This document shows positions 34,905 through 43,083 of a DNA stretch of 64,000 nt, piece after piece. Source of the stretch: Candidatus Saccharibacteria bacterium UBA2952 (GTDB lineage: Bacteria > Patescibacteriota > Saccharimonadia > Saccharimonadales > Saccharimonadaceae); the NCBI GenBank assembly GCA_002348605.1, contig DEBQ01000002.1, positions 118,550 to 182,549 on the forward strand, read 5' to 3'. Within the stretch, counting starts at the first letter, position 1, and each line of letters starts with the position of its first letter. Made by a program: the position numbers and the translations under genes. A model generated the notes under the pieces. It saw nothing but the letters and a program-made list of their open reading frames with translations. It did not search any database and was not told the DNA's origin.

Positions 34905-35171
34905 ATGCCCGAACGACAACCAGGCCGCCCCACTGAAGAAGAATTCATCGGGGCGGCTGTTCGTTTTTTAAACGACGACTACCAGATTGAGCCAATCCAT
35001 CTTATGAGCGGGTATTTCGTGAATGTCTGTCGGGTACCAATAGGAAAGACGGACGATATGGATATTATTCGACGCGAACAATACGCCGAAGGTCTGCCGG
35101 GAGAGCGCGATTCTATTCGCGATTTCGCACTGAAACAACTTAGCTATTATCAAAAAACCCGAAAACGTTGA
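34905..35171 (+). CDS. Unknown small protein after rpsG, 88 residues
   Basis: Begins 3 nt after the S7 stop, so probably co-transcribed with rpsL-rpsG. Hydrophilic, with MPERQPGRPTEEEFIGAA, a central VCRVPIGKTDDMDIIRR, and a basic end (YYQKTRKR). No clear Shine-Dalgarno; translational coupling is likely. Not recognised. In many bacteria fusA occupies this position. Confidence 0.6.
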   Translation: MPERQPGRPTEEEFIGAAVRFLNDDYQIEPIHLMSGYFVNVCRVPIGKTDDMDIIRREQYAEGLPGERDSIRDFALKQLSYYQKTRKR

Positions 35172-35197
35172 CGTACCCATTTTGCTCGTGCTATAAC
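35168..35197 (+). promoter_or_regulatory. Promoter of the gene at 35248
   Basis: TTGACG (35168-35173), 18-bp spacer, TATAAC (35192-35197) with TGC directly upstream (extended -10). Confidence 0.5.
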
Positions 35198-35247
35198 CAA
35201 AGCAAATGAGGGCAAAACAAACACGAAACGGGCTGGGGGACTGAAGA

Positions 35248-36006
35248 ATGGTACGCGTGGGGCCGCTGCGATTTGAGCACCCGCCCCACTTGCCGTCCGT
35301 ACAACAGGCCCCGATACTTGAGTGGTATGATCCTGAGCTCCGCCGCGTTGATGACACTCACCGTCTAGAAGCGCCAATAGATGACCGAGGTGTTGTTGAC
35401 ATCTTCAAGACTGTGGAACTTGCGTTAAGCTTAGTTGATGATGACTATATCTGGCCGCGATCTGAGCCAGAACCGGACATTCATCATTTTGTATGGGAAC
35501 GGGACTGGTACCATCCTCGACATTTTAATGGCAGTTCGGTACCACGCGATTATCGAGACAGCATATCCTTCCATAAAGGGTATCTACCACGGCAGCTGCA
35601 TGACTTCTTGCACGCTGTCATTGCGCCGCCGCCTATTCCTGATTTTTCGATCATGGAGGCCCGGGTACGAGATTACGAGATAGCTAGTGCCTTATTTGAA
35701 TCAGCACGCGGAGCAGTTACTGCCCGCAAAAAACCAGGTAAGATTGCGGGCGTACCAGTTTCGCCCGAGACAGGTAGGGTTCTATTGGATGACGAGATCT
35801 TGCAGCAAATCATGTTGAACTTTGAAGGGTACTTTGAAAATAGCAAAGCGGAGGTAGTACATGGCAATGAATTCATTGACCACGACCTTGTTGACCGATC
35901 CCCTGAAGTGGTCGCGCGTCACCTTGGACGGATTGCCGGGCAAAAGGCACTTAATCTTATGCCTTTAGTGTACGGAAATCGACGGCGAGCTAGAGCGGCA
36001 GCTTAA
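35248..36006 (+). CDS. Unknown protein, 252 residues
   Basis: Soluble, no signal peptide. Many His, Asp, Trp and Tyr residues in the first half (EPDIHHFVWERDWYHPRHF), a proline-rich patch (IAPPPIPDFS), and a basic C-terminus (GNRRRARAAA). GGGGGA lies about 8 nt before the ATG. Its last 17 nt overlap the convergent membrane protein gene. Not recognised. Confidence 0.62.
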   Translation: MVRVGPLRFEHPPHLPSVQQAPILEWYDPELRRVDDTHRLEAPIDDRGVVDIFKTVELALSLVDDDYIWPRSEPEPDIHHFVWERDWYHPRHFNGSSVPRDYRDSISFHKGYLPRQLHDFLHAVIAPPPIPDFSIMEARVRDYEIASALFESARGAVTARKKPGKIAGVPVSPETGRVLLDDEILQQIMLNFEGYFENSKAEVVHGNEFIDHDLVDRSPEVVARHLGRIAGQKALNLMPLVYGNRRRARAAA

Positions 36007-36721
36007 AGTGCAGTTTGCGGTTAGGGTGCTTTAGCTTAATACTTTCCGGTGCAACTTTCAGGGTTAATAGCCCTGCTAGAATGATGGCGAAGCCGCACAT
36101 GATACTTGGAATGCCAGCCATGGATTCGTTCCATAGGATCGTGACGGTCGTCGTAGGAATCAGTAGCGCTAAGTAGCCCGCCATCAGCGAGTACAATGCT
36201 ACCTTACGGTGTTTGTCCAGTGTCGGTGCCCATTTGAATGTCAGGAACGTACCTACGAACAGCCAGCCGTAGTAGTACAGGGTGTATGGAAGTGTCGAGC
36301 CATCTGCCGTATCGAATGTCACGTAGTTGGCGTAACAGGTATGCCCTGAGATAGCTTGGGTGACGAACACAAAGTAGCCAAAGAACACAGCGCAGGTAAG
36401 GTATGCGAATGCGACGACGGGTCCTGGTTTTTTATTGGCCAGCAAATACGCCAAGTGAATACCAAGCGGTGGTAATAATGTAATGGCTGCGTAGCCGACG
36501 CGAGACCAGGTACCACCGCTTACGGCTAGACCACCGCAAAGCAAAAACTCGGTACCCTGGAATGTGGCAAGCAGCACGAGCAAAGCGACAATAAGTCGAG
36601 TAATAGGTGTAAAAGCATACCGCCACACGACATACGCGGCGAACAGTATCTCAATAGCAAACGTGGCCAACATCACCGGTGGTGAAAAACAGTAGAGGGC
36701 GGTTGATTTTGTTGTAGACAT
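35990..36721 (-). CDS. Seven-helix integral membrane protein
   Basis: 243 residues with about seven hydrophobic spans (first VMLATFAIEILFAAYVVW, last SIMCGFAIILAGLLTL) and a short basic tail. The topology resembles sensor-type 7TM modules, but no kinase or other output domain is attached. Four Cys lie in or near helices. TGC-TATACT precedes the ATG by 7 nt, so the leader would be about 1 nt. Function unknown. Confidence 0.72.
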   Translation of the reverse strand: MSTTKSTALYCFSPPVMLATFAIEILFAAYVVWRYAFTPITRLIVALLVLLATFQGTEFLLCGGLAVSGGTWSRVGYAAITLLPPLGIHLAYLLANKKPGPVVAFAYLTCAVFFGYFVFVTQAISGHTCYANYVTFDTADGSTLPYTLYYYGWLFVGTFLTFKWAPTLDKHRKVALYSLMAGYLALLIPTTTVTILWNESMAGIPSIMCGFAIILAGLLTLKVAPESIKLKHPNRKLHFKLPL

Positions 36722-36810
36722 TACCGGCAGTATAGCATGTGAAAAGAACTAGGCATTCAGAAATTAAGTGGTATACTAGCCAAAACTGAAGGACGTGAGG
36801 AAGCTGTCAA

Positions 36811-38925
36811 ATGGCCGGAGAACTGTCGCAAAAAGAAACAGAAGTTTTTTACGGTATTAGTGCGGAGTTTGAAAACTTCGATCGCGGTCTGGACGCCTTC
36901 AACACTAAACTCGGCTATGTTACGGGGCAGCTTAATGACTGGGGCGGTCGGCAGTCACCGAGCTATAATGGCATAATCGCTCAGTTAAATGACGAATGGG
37001 AGAACCTTGATCAGACAGCTAGGCTGACTGGCCGGGTCTATATGTTCGATACGGGAATTGTTGAGCTGGTTGATGAGTCGTGGGACGGTCCTCATAGGGA
37101 CGCCCGCGGAACTTATTTTGTCGTCGATGGGGTCGAACTTGTGTCACTTGGTATCGTCGACGGTCTTGCTAACTCGCCACCCATACAGCAAGAGGACGGC
37201 AGTCTGTCGTTCCCGATTAATCTAGGATACGGCTTCAGTACCGAAGAATCAGATTCGGATTACCCAATGTTCTATGCGTTGCCTGAAGACATCCTACGCG
37301 CAGAATATGACGAACCAACCTACGACGCTATTGAAAGCCGGCTGCATTATCGCTGGCCGAAGTTACTGCGGTTTATCGACACGCACCTTGAAGGGGCTGG
37401 CGACGATCCAATGAAGACACTCGCGGCGCTTCGCCATATAACACGCCGCGCCGAGGCCGACTGTATAGATTCCCCAGAGCTCAGGGACTGGCTTCTTAAG
37501 TATCTGCGCAATAATACTGACTTCGACCAGGACAACCCATACCAGGTCACCCTGCAGGGCGATGGGCTTATGATGCCTATCCAGCAAGGGAATGGTGAGG
37601 TGGGCAACGTGAAGAACTTCACGGCAGATCAAGCGGTTACGCGGAACCTACGCCTTGACGCTATTGGTTCGCGGTTTTTTGACGGCAAGGACGGCAGGAT
37701 TCGCTTCGAGTTTGGACTGGTATTCGACGAACCTACTTCACGGTATATCGACGAAGGTGTAGCAAGCAAGATAATGTTACCAGTGAATTCGATTCGCGAT
37801 ATGCGTTCCACCCGTCCGGTATCGAGCCTATGGGATTTAGTGACGGATTCGCAGCAGGAAGCGGAAGAAGCTTTTGCAAGTGAGCATACAGAAGAGGACG
37901 ATAGGGTCGAATTCGTCAAACCAGCAACAGAATACGTCCATCGACAAATCTTGGAAGAGCAGCGTCTTGAGCAGTACCAGGCACTCATAAAAGATGCCAT
38001 CAAACGGGTTAAGGCAGCCCGGACGGTCCGTTACCGTGATCCGAAGGAGGCGCTCGCAGAAAGTGCCCGTTTGAGCCAGCAGCTGGCAGAAGAGTTCCTG
38101 CAACTCAACCTGAAGCAGACAGACCTGCTGCAAGTGGCTGGCGGCGCGCGTAAGGCGGCAGCCGACCTGACGACGGCTCCGGGGAAGTTTCATCTAGACA
38201 TCGATATGGAGGATCCTATCGTAACGCCGAAAGCCGACACCGAAGGATACGGCTACTTAGGGTATTTTGACGGCATGTTTGCAGCTGCGGCGTCATTCGA
38301 AGACAACGAAGGGCCATTCTGGCTGGTGGCACCCCAGATGCGCCTGATAGTGAACCAAGTCGCACAACCTGTCGCTGTCGCCGATGAATTCGTCTACGTT
38401 CGCGCTATGGTTGTTTCTGCCGCTTCCGTCAACCTCGATGGCAGTGCGGACTTTAGCCTGCCGCACCTAGAACGGTTACAGCGACGCAAGCAGGCGCTGG
38501 CGGATGCTGCTTTGCATGAGCATGGTACAAAGCTGCTGAATCGGCTTGTTTCAATCGACCGCGGTTTTATGCATGAAGATCCGGTTGAGACGGTTACCGC
38601 CAAAGACGGGTTGCTTCGGAACATACGCTCAGCCGCTCGCGATATCATCGAAGGGAATCACGAGACCGGGCTTGAAGCCTTGCGTGAACAGTTAATCGAG
38701 CGAAGAGTCGCGTTAACCGGAGAAGCCTGGGTCGGGCCATCATGGCTTGGCGGCAAGCATGCCGATTCTTTGAAATGCTCCGGTGACATACAAGAAGTCA
38801 TTCGGGTTACTGTAGCTGGTCAGGAGAGAGTATTGGCATTGGTGCAACCGACCGCCACGCAAACCGCTGGTGGTGGCGAACGAGTCTGGATCGCACTCGA
38901 TTCATTGACGGAGCTCATGTTTTAG
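36811..38925 (+). CDS. Large soluble orphan protein, 704 residues
   Basis: No signal peptide, membrane helix, Walker motif or catalytic signature was recognised. N-terminal third acidic (MAGELSQKETEVFYGI...), a probable helical region at about 350-470 rich in Glu, Arg and Ala (HRQILEEQRLEQYQALIKD), and a C-terminal third with beta-type segments ending WIALDSLTELMF. TATACT at 36772-36777 and GTGAGGAAG upstream support the start. It is alone between the 7TM gene and fusA. A lineage-specific protein is likely. Confidence 0.68.
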   Translation: MAGELSQKETEVFYGISAEFENFDRGLDAFNTKLGYVTGQLNDWGGRQSPSYNGIIAQLNDEWENLDQTARLTGRVYMFDTGIVELVDESWDGPHRDARGTYFVVDGVELVSLGIVDGLANSPPIQQEDGSLSFPINLGYGFSTEESDSDYPMFYALPEDILRAEYDEPTYDAIESRLHYRWPKLLRFIDTHLEGAGDDPMKTLAALRHITRRAEADCIDSPELRDWLLKYLRNNTDFDQDNPYQVTLQGDGLMMPIQQGNGEVGNVKNFTADQAVTRNLRLDAIGSRFFDGKDGRIRFEFGLVFDEPTSRYIDEGVASKIMLPVNSIRDMRSTRPVSSLWDLVTDSQQEAEEAFASEHTEEDDRVEFVKPATEYVHRQILEEQRLEQYQALIKDAIKRVKAARTVRYRDPKEALAESARLSQQLAEEFLQLNLKQTDLLQVAGGARKAAADLTTAPGKFHLDIDMEDPIVTPKADTEGYGYLGYFDGMFAAAASFEDNEGPFWLVAPQMRLIVNQVAQPVAVADEFVYVRAMVVSAASVNLDGSADFSLPHLERLQRRKQALADAALHEHGTKLLNRLVSIDRGFMHEDPVETVTAKDGLLRNIRSAARDIIEGNHETGLEALREQLIERRVALTGEAWVGPSWLGGKHADSLKCSGDIQEVIRVTVAGQERVLALVQPTATQTAGGGERVWIALDSLTELMF

Positions 38926-39029
38926 CTGGTAAAAACATCGGTACTCTGGTAGAATTGGTGTAAAGCGCTATTTTTTATGGCAAAAATTCTGAAATAAGTA
39001 AGCAACGAGAGGAAGCACTAACAACCATT

Positions 39030-41126
39030 ATGGCCACGACAGCTGATGTCCCACTAAAAGACTACCGAAACATCGGTATTATTGCTCACATTGACGCCGG
39101 AAAGACTACTACGACTGAAGGTATTTTGTACCGAACCGGCATTAACCATAAAATCGGTGAGGTTCGTGGCGACGGCGACGGTGCAACCACCGACTGGATG
39201 GCACAAGAAAAAGAACGTGGCATCACCATTACCTCGGCTGCCGTTACTTGCTTCTGGAAGGGTCACAAGATTAACATCATCGACACCCCGGGTCACATCG
39301 ACTTTACCGCTGAGGTCGAACGTTCACTTCGTGTGCTTGACGGCGCGGTAACAGTATTCGATGGCAAAATGGGTGTTGAAGCTCAGTCAGAAACCGTCTG
39401 GCGCCAGGCAAACAAATACGGCGTTCCTCGTATTTGCTTCATTAACAAGATCAACCAAACCGGTGGCGACTTCTACAAATCTCTCCAAAGCATTCACACA
39501 CGTCTTTCAAAGAATGCACTTCCTGTACACCTCCCAATCGGTTTTGAAAAAGATATCAACGGTCTTGTTGACCTGGTTGAGATGAAGGCTTACACCTACA
39601 CCGACTACACCGATAAGGCACTTGTCGAAGGTGAGATTCCTGCAGATATGCTCGAAAAGGCAACAAACGCTCGCGCGCTTCTGGTTGAAGCTGCCGTTGA
39701 AGCCGAAGACGAACTGATGGACAAGTTCTTCGAAGGCGGTGTTGACGCGATTACCACCGAAGAGTTGAAGCGTGGTCTTCGTAAGCGTGTGCTTGCCGGT
39801 GATTTCTACTTGGTTTCAGGCGGTGACGGCCGTGGGGTGATTGTCGAAAAGCTGCTCGACATCATGACAGATTACTTGCCAAGCCCACTCGACGTTGATG
39901 CGATTTGGGGTACGAACCCTAAGACTGGCGATGAAGTATCTCGTAAACCAGACGAAAAAGAGCCAATGGCAGCGCTCGCATTTAAGCTTGCAACCGACCC
40001 ATTTGTCGGTAAGCTGATTTTCGTACGCGTGTACTCTGGTAAGCTAACGGCTGGTAGTTACGTCCTTAACACCACGACTGGTGAAAAGGAACGCGTTGGT
40101 CGTATCGTTCGTATGCACGCCGACAAGCGTGAAGAAATTGACTCTGTGAGTGCCGGGGATATTGCCGCCGTGGTTGGCCTTAAGGGGACCTTTACCGGTC
40201 ACACACTGACAGACCCTGCACACCCGATCGCCCTCGAATCAATTGTCTTCCCAGACCCACCTGTGTCTATCGCCGTTGAGCCAAAGACGAAGGCTGACCA
40301 GGAAAAGATGGGTATTGCGTTGCAGCGTCTTGCCGAAGAAGACCCGACCTTCCGTGTTCACACCGACGAAGAAACCGGCCAGACCATTATGTCCGGAATG
40401 GGAGAGCTTCACCTGGACATCCTGATTGACCGAATGAAGCGTGAATTTAATGTCGAAGCGAACGTTGGTGAACCACAAGTTGCCTTCCGCGAAACCATTC
40501 GTGGTACTGCTGAGGTCCAAGGTAAGCACGCTAAGCAATCTGGTGGACGTGGTCAGTACGGTGACGTTTGGGTTCGCTTTGAACCGAATGAATCTGGTAA
40601 GGGCTTCGAGTTCATCGACGAAATCAAAGGTGGTGTTGTTCCTCAGGAATACCGCATGCCAGTACAAAAGGGTATCCTTGAAACACTAAACGGTGGTGTT
40701 ATCGCCGGCTATCCTGTCGTCGACGTCAAAGCAACTCTGTACGATGGTAGCTACCACGATGTTGACTCCAGCGAACTCGCCTTCAGCCTGGCTGGTGCGA
40801 TCGCCGCACGCGAAGGTATTAAGCAGGCAAAACCAGTACTACTTGAGCCGGTTATGCGTGTCGAGGTTACCACCCCTGAAGATTTCATGGGCGACATTAT
40901 CGGCGACCTTAACTCTCGTCGTGGTCGTATTGATGCCATGGAAGACTTGATGGGCGGCGCGAAGTTGATCAAAGCCTTCGTTCCGCTTGCTAGCATGTTT
41001 GGCTACACCGGTGATATCCGTTCAATGAGCCAAGGCCGTGCCGCCAGCACCATGGAACTTGCGCAGTACGAAGAAGTACCACCGAACGTCGCTGCCGAGA
41101 TCATCGAAAAGCGCAGCTCGAAGTAG
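39030..41126 (+). CDS. fusA: Elongation factor G
   Basis: 698 residues, full length. Translocase GTPase. G1 AHIDAGKTTT, G2 ERGITI, G3 DTPGHIDF, G4 NKIN (usually NKMD), then domains II-V (MGELHLDI, GGRGQYGDVWV, SMFGYTGDIRSMSQGRA). GAGAGGAAG precedes the ATG by about 14 nt. An extended -10 (TGG-TAGAAT) lies near 38950. It is detached from rpsL-rpsG. Confidence 0.97.
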   Translation: MATTADVPLKDYRNIGIIAHIDAGKTTTTEGILYRTGINHKIGEVRGDGDGATTDWMAQEKERGITITSAAVTCFWKGHKINIIDTPGHIDFTAEVERSLRVLDGAVTVFDGKMGVEAQSETVWRQANKYGVPRICFINKINQTGGDFYKSLQSIHTRLSKNALPVHLPIGFEKDINGLVDLVEMKAYTYTDYTDKALVEGEIPADMLEKATNARALLVEAAVEAEDELMDKFFEGGVDAITTEELKRGLRKRVLAGDFYLVSGGDGRGVIVEKLLDIMTDYLPSPLDVDAIWGTNPKTGDEVSRKPDEKEPMAALAFKLATDPFVGKLIFVRVYSGKLTAGSYVLNTTTGEKERVGRIVRMHADKREEIDSVSAGDIAAVVGLKGTFTGHTLTDPAHPIALESIVFPDPPVSIAVEPKTKADQEKMGIALQRLAEEDPTFRVHTDEETGQTIMSGMGELHLDILIDRMKREFNVEANVGEPQVAFRETIRGTAEVQGKHAKQSGGRGQYGDVWVRFEPNESGKGFEFIDEIKGGVVPQEYRMPVQKGILETLNGGVIAGYPVVDVKATLYDGSYHDVDSSELAFSLAGAIAAREGIKQAKPVLLEPVMRVEVTTPEDFMGDIIGDLNSRRGRIDAMEDLMGGAKLIKAFVPLASMFGYTGDIRSMSQGRAASTMELAQYEEVPPNVAAEIIEKRSSK

Positions 41127-41145
41127 CCTCTATTCTGACAAATCT

Positions 41146-41171
41146 ATGCCCGGTAGCGATATCGGGCATAA
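41146..41171 (+). terminator. Terminator-like hairpin after fusA
   Basis: TATGCCCG (41146-41153) and CGGGCATA (41164-41171) with a 10-nt loop. The U tract is weak (AATTTGTGTTT). Confidence 0.55.
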
Positions 41172-41231
41172 TTTGTGTTTGTAAACGTAAGTAGTATAAT
41201 GTGTGGCACATATGGTAAACGGAGAAAAAGA

Positions 41232-41897
41232 ATGAAACGCACGCTTATCATCCCGGCTCTTACGGCCGTTGTGGTGGTCGCAGTCGCGGCGCCAGCTTAC
41301 GCGCATGAAGATACGACCGAGCAAAACGACGACAATGGCGGTCTGGTTAAGACCGTCGAAAACACGGTGACAAGAACAACCGATGACACGAAAGAATCGC
41401 TTACGTCACTGCGGGACCGAATCGAAGCCCGAAAGACTGAACTCGAAGACAAGCTGAAGCAAAAGCAAGAAGATCGGCAGGAAAAACTCGAAGGCCGCCG
41501 TTTGGCACAGTGCCAAAACCGAGAAGCCGCGATTAATTCACTGCTTGATAAAAGCGTTGCTATAGGTAAGGCGCGCCTTGCAAAGATCCAAGGTATCGAG
41601 AATGGAGTCAAAGCGTTCTACGAGAAGCAGCAACTTTCTAGTACCGAATACGATGCTGTTCTTCAGACGGTCGACGAAAAGCAGGCCGCAGCTGTTGCCG
41701 CACTCGAAGTGGTTGAAAACGAGGACTTTAGTTGTAGCGAGGTAGACGGTGCGAAGCCTTCAGACACTATTCGCTCTGCACACGAAGCAAAACGGACGGC
41801 GCTTAATGAATACCGCGCAAGTGTCCAGCAGTTAATTAAAGTTGTCCGGCAGGCGTTTGTCGCAAAGGTACAGGCAGCGGAGGGCGGCAATGAGTAA
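41232..41897 (+). CDS. Exported coiled-coil protein
   Basis: 221 residues. Signal peptide MKRTLIIPALTAVVVVAVAAPAYA with likely cleavage AYA-HE. The mature part is almost all helix, with a Lys/Glu/Arg coiled coil at about 55-100 and two Cys (in LAQCQNRE and DFSCSEVDG) that could pair. GGAG is 8 nt before the ATG, and TATAAT at 41196-41201. The gene overlaps the pseudopilin gene by 8 nt, so the two products may act together at the surface (inference). The frame upstream of 41232 includes the promoter. Confidence 0.75.
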   Translation: MKRTLIIPALTAVVVVAVAAPAYAHEDTTEQNDDNGGLVKTVENTVTRTTDDTKESLTSLRDRIEARKTELEDKLKQKQEDRQEKLEGRRLAQCQNREAAINSLLDKSVAIGKARLAKIQGIENGVKAFYEKQQLSSTEYDAVLQTVDEKQAAAVAALEVVENEDFSCSEVDGAKPSDTIRSAHEAKRTALNEYRASVQQLIKVVRQAFVAKVQAAEGGNE

Positions 41898-42159
41898 ATC
41901 TTCTCGCCTGAACGGCTTCTCACTCGTTGAAGGAATTATCGTTTTCGGTGTCGTCATACTGCTCGCAGGAGTCGGCTATGTCGGCTGGAAGGCCTTCACG
42001 AAAGCCGCGCCTAACACTGCGTCGACCTCAGGTACGTCCAAGCAATCAGCCGAAGTGATCACTACAAAAGCTGATCTTGAAAATGCTGAAAAAGCGTTGA
42101 ACGAGCTGGATTTCGAAGACGAAGCGTCGGCATCAGCTGAATCCCAAGCGAACCTGTAA
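41890..42159 (+). CDS. Type IV pilin-like (pseudopilin) protein, 89 residues
   Basis: MSKSSRLNG-FSLVEGIIVFGVVILLAGVG: the class III prepilin signature, with cleavage after Gly9, Phe at +1 and Glu at +5, then a hydrophobic helix. The remaining 55 residues are Ser/Thr/Ala/Glu-rich with no Cys, short for a major pilin. The ATG overlaps the end of the coiled-coil gene, so the two are translationally coupled. Confidence 0.8.
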   Translation: MSKSSRLNGFSLVEGIIVFGVVILLAGVGYVGWKAFTKAAPNTASTSGTSKQSAEVITTKADLENAEKALNELDFEDEASASAESQANL

Positions 42160-42204
42160 TCTCGGCTTGTCCGCCCAGCGCATAAGCGGTATAGTGAAGA
42201 CACT

Positions 42205-43083
42205 ATGAAGAGGGTAGTCCGTGCCGTGTTCCCGGTGGTCGTTGCAGTTGGTCTAGTGGGACTATTCGCATTCCTCGTGCAGGGCAAGCAGATCGACGTC
42301 TTGCAGCCTGCCGGCGACGTAGCAGCCCAACAGTATAGTCTTCTAATGTTTGCATTGTTTCTAAGCTCACTCGTGGTCGTGCCCGTGTTTACATTGCTGG
42401 TATTCTTTTCAATCCGGTACCGAGCGGGCAATAAAAAAGCCACCTATAAGCCGGAGTGGGGCGAAAATAAGTGGCTGGAAGGCCTTTGGTGGGGCATACC
42501 TATTTTGATCATCGGTATTCTTGGTGTAATTACATACCAAACCAGCCATAGCCTTGACCCGTACAAGCCCTTAGTCGGCGGCAAGGCGTTGGAGGTGCAG
42601 GTTGTCGCGCTTCGCTGGAAGTGGCTGTTCATTTACCCCGATCAGCGCATCGCCACGCTAAACCAGCTACCAATTCCGGTCGATAAACCAGTCCATTTTA
42701 CGATGACATCCGACGCTCCAATGAATGCATTTTGGATTCCGTCCCTCGGCTCCCAGGTATATGCCATGTCCGGAATGGCATCACAGTTGAACCTTAATGC
42801 AACAAAAACAGGGGAGTACACCGGATACACGACGAACATCAATGGGGAGGGATACGCTAAAATGACATTTAAAACCAAAGTCATGGGGCAAGCAGAATTT
42901 GAACGCTGGGCCGATTCAGCCGCGAAAAGCCAAGATTCGCTGACGATGGAAACGTATCATACACTGGCTGAACCTGCGAGTGACCAAACCGAAAGGACAT
43001 ATAGACTGGCGAATAAGAAGCTGTTCGAATATATCACTGAGAAGTATGACGGCCATTCAATGCATTCGGAGTCGTCCTCATGA
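42205..43083 (+). CDS. cyoA: Quinol oxidase subunit II (CyoA-like)
   Basis: 292 residues. An N-terminal hydrophobic segment, two transmembrane helices of the COX2 type (LLMFALFLSSLVVVPVFTLL; WWGIPILIIGILGVITYQTS), then a cupredoxin domain. VALRWKWLFIYPDQRIA and MNAFWIPSLGSQVYAM are typical, and the CuA ligands (Cys-x3-Cys) are absent, as in quinol rather than cytochrome c oxidases. TATAGT lies 9 nt before the ATG. First gene of the cyo cluster. Confidence 0.93.
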   Translation: MKRVVRAVFPVVVAVGLVGLFAFLVQGKQIDVLQPAGDVAAQQYSLLMFALFLSSLVVVPVFTLLVFFSIRYRAGNKKATYKPEWGENKWLEGLWWGIPILIIGILGVITYQTSHSLDPYKPLVGGKALEVQVVALRWKWLFIYPDQRIATLNQLPIPVDKPVHFTMTSDAPMNAFWIPSLGSQVYAMSGMASQLNLNATKTGEYTGYTTNINGEGYAKMTFKTKVMGQAEFERWADSAAKSQDSLTMETYHTLAEPASDQTERTYRLANKKLFEYITEKYDGHSMHSESSS

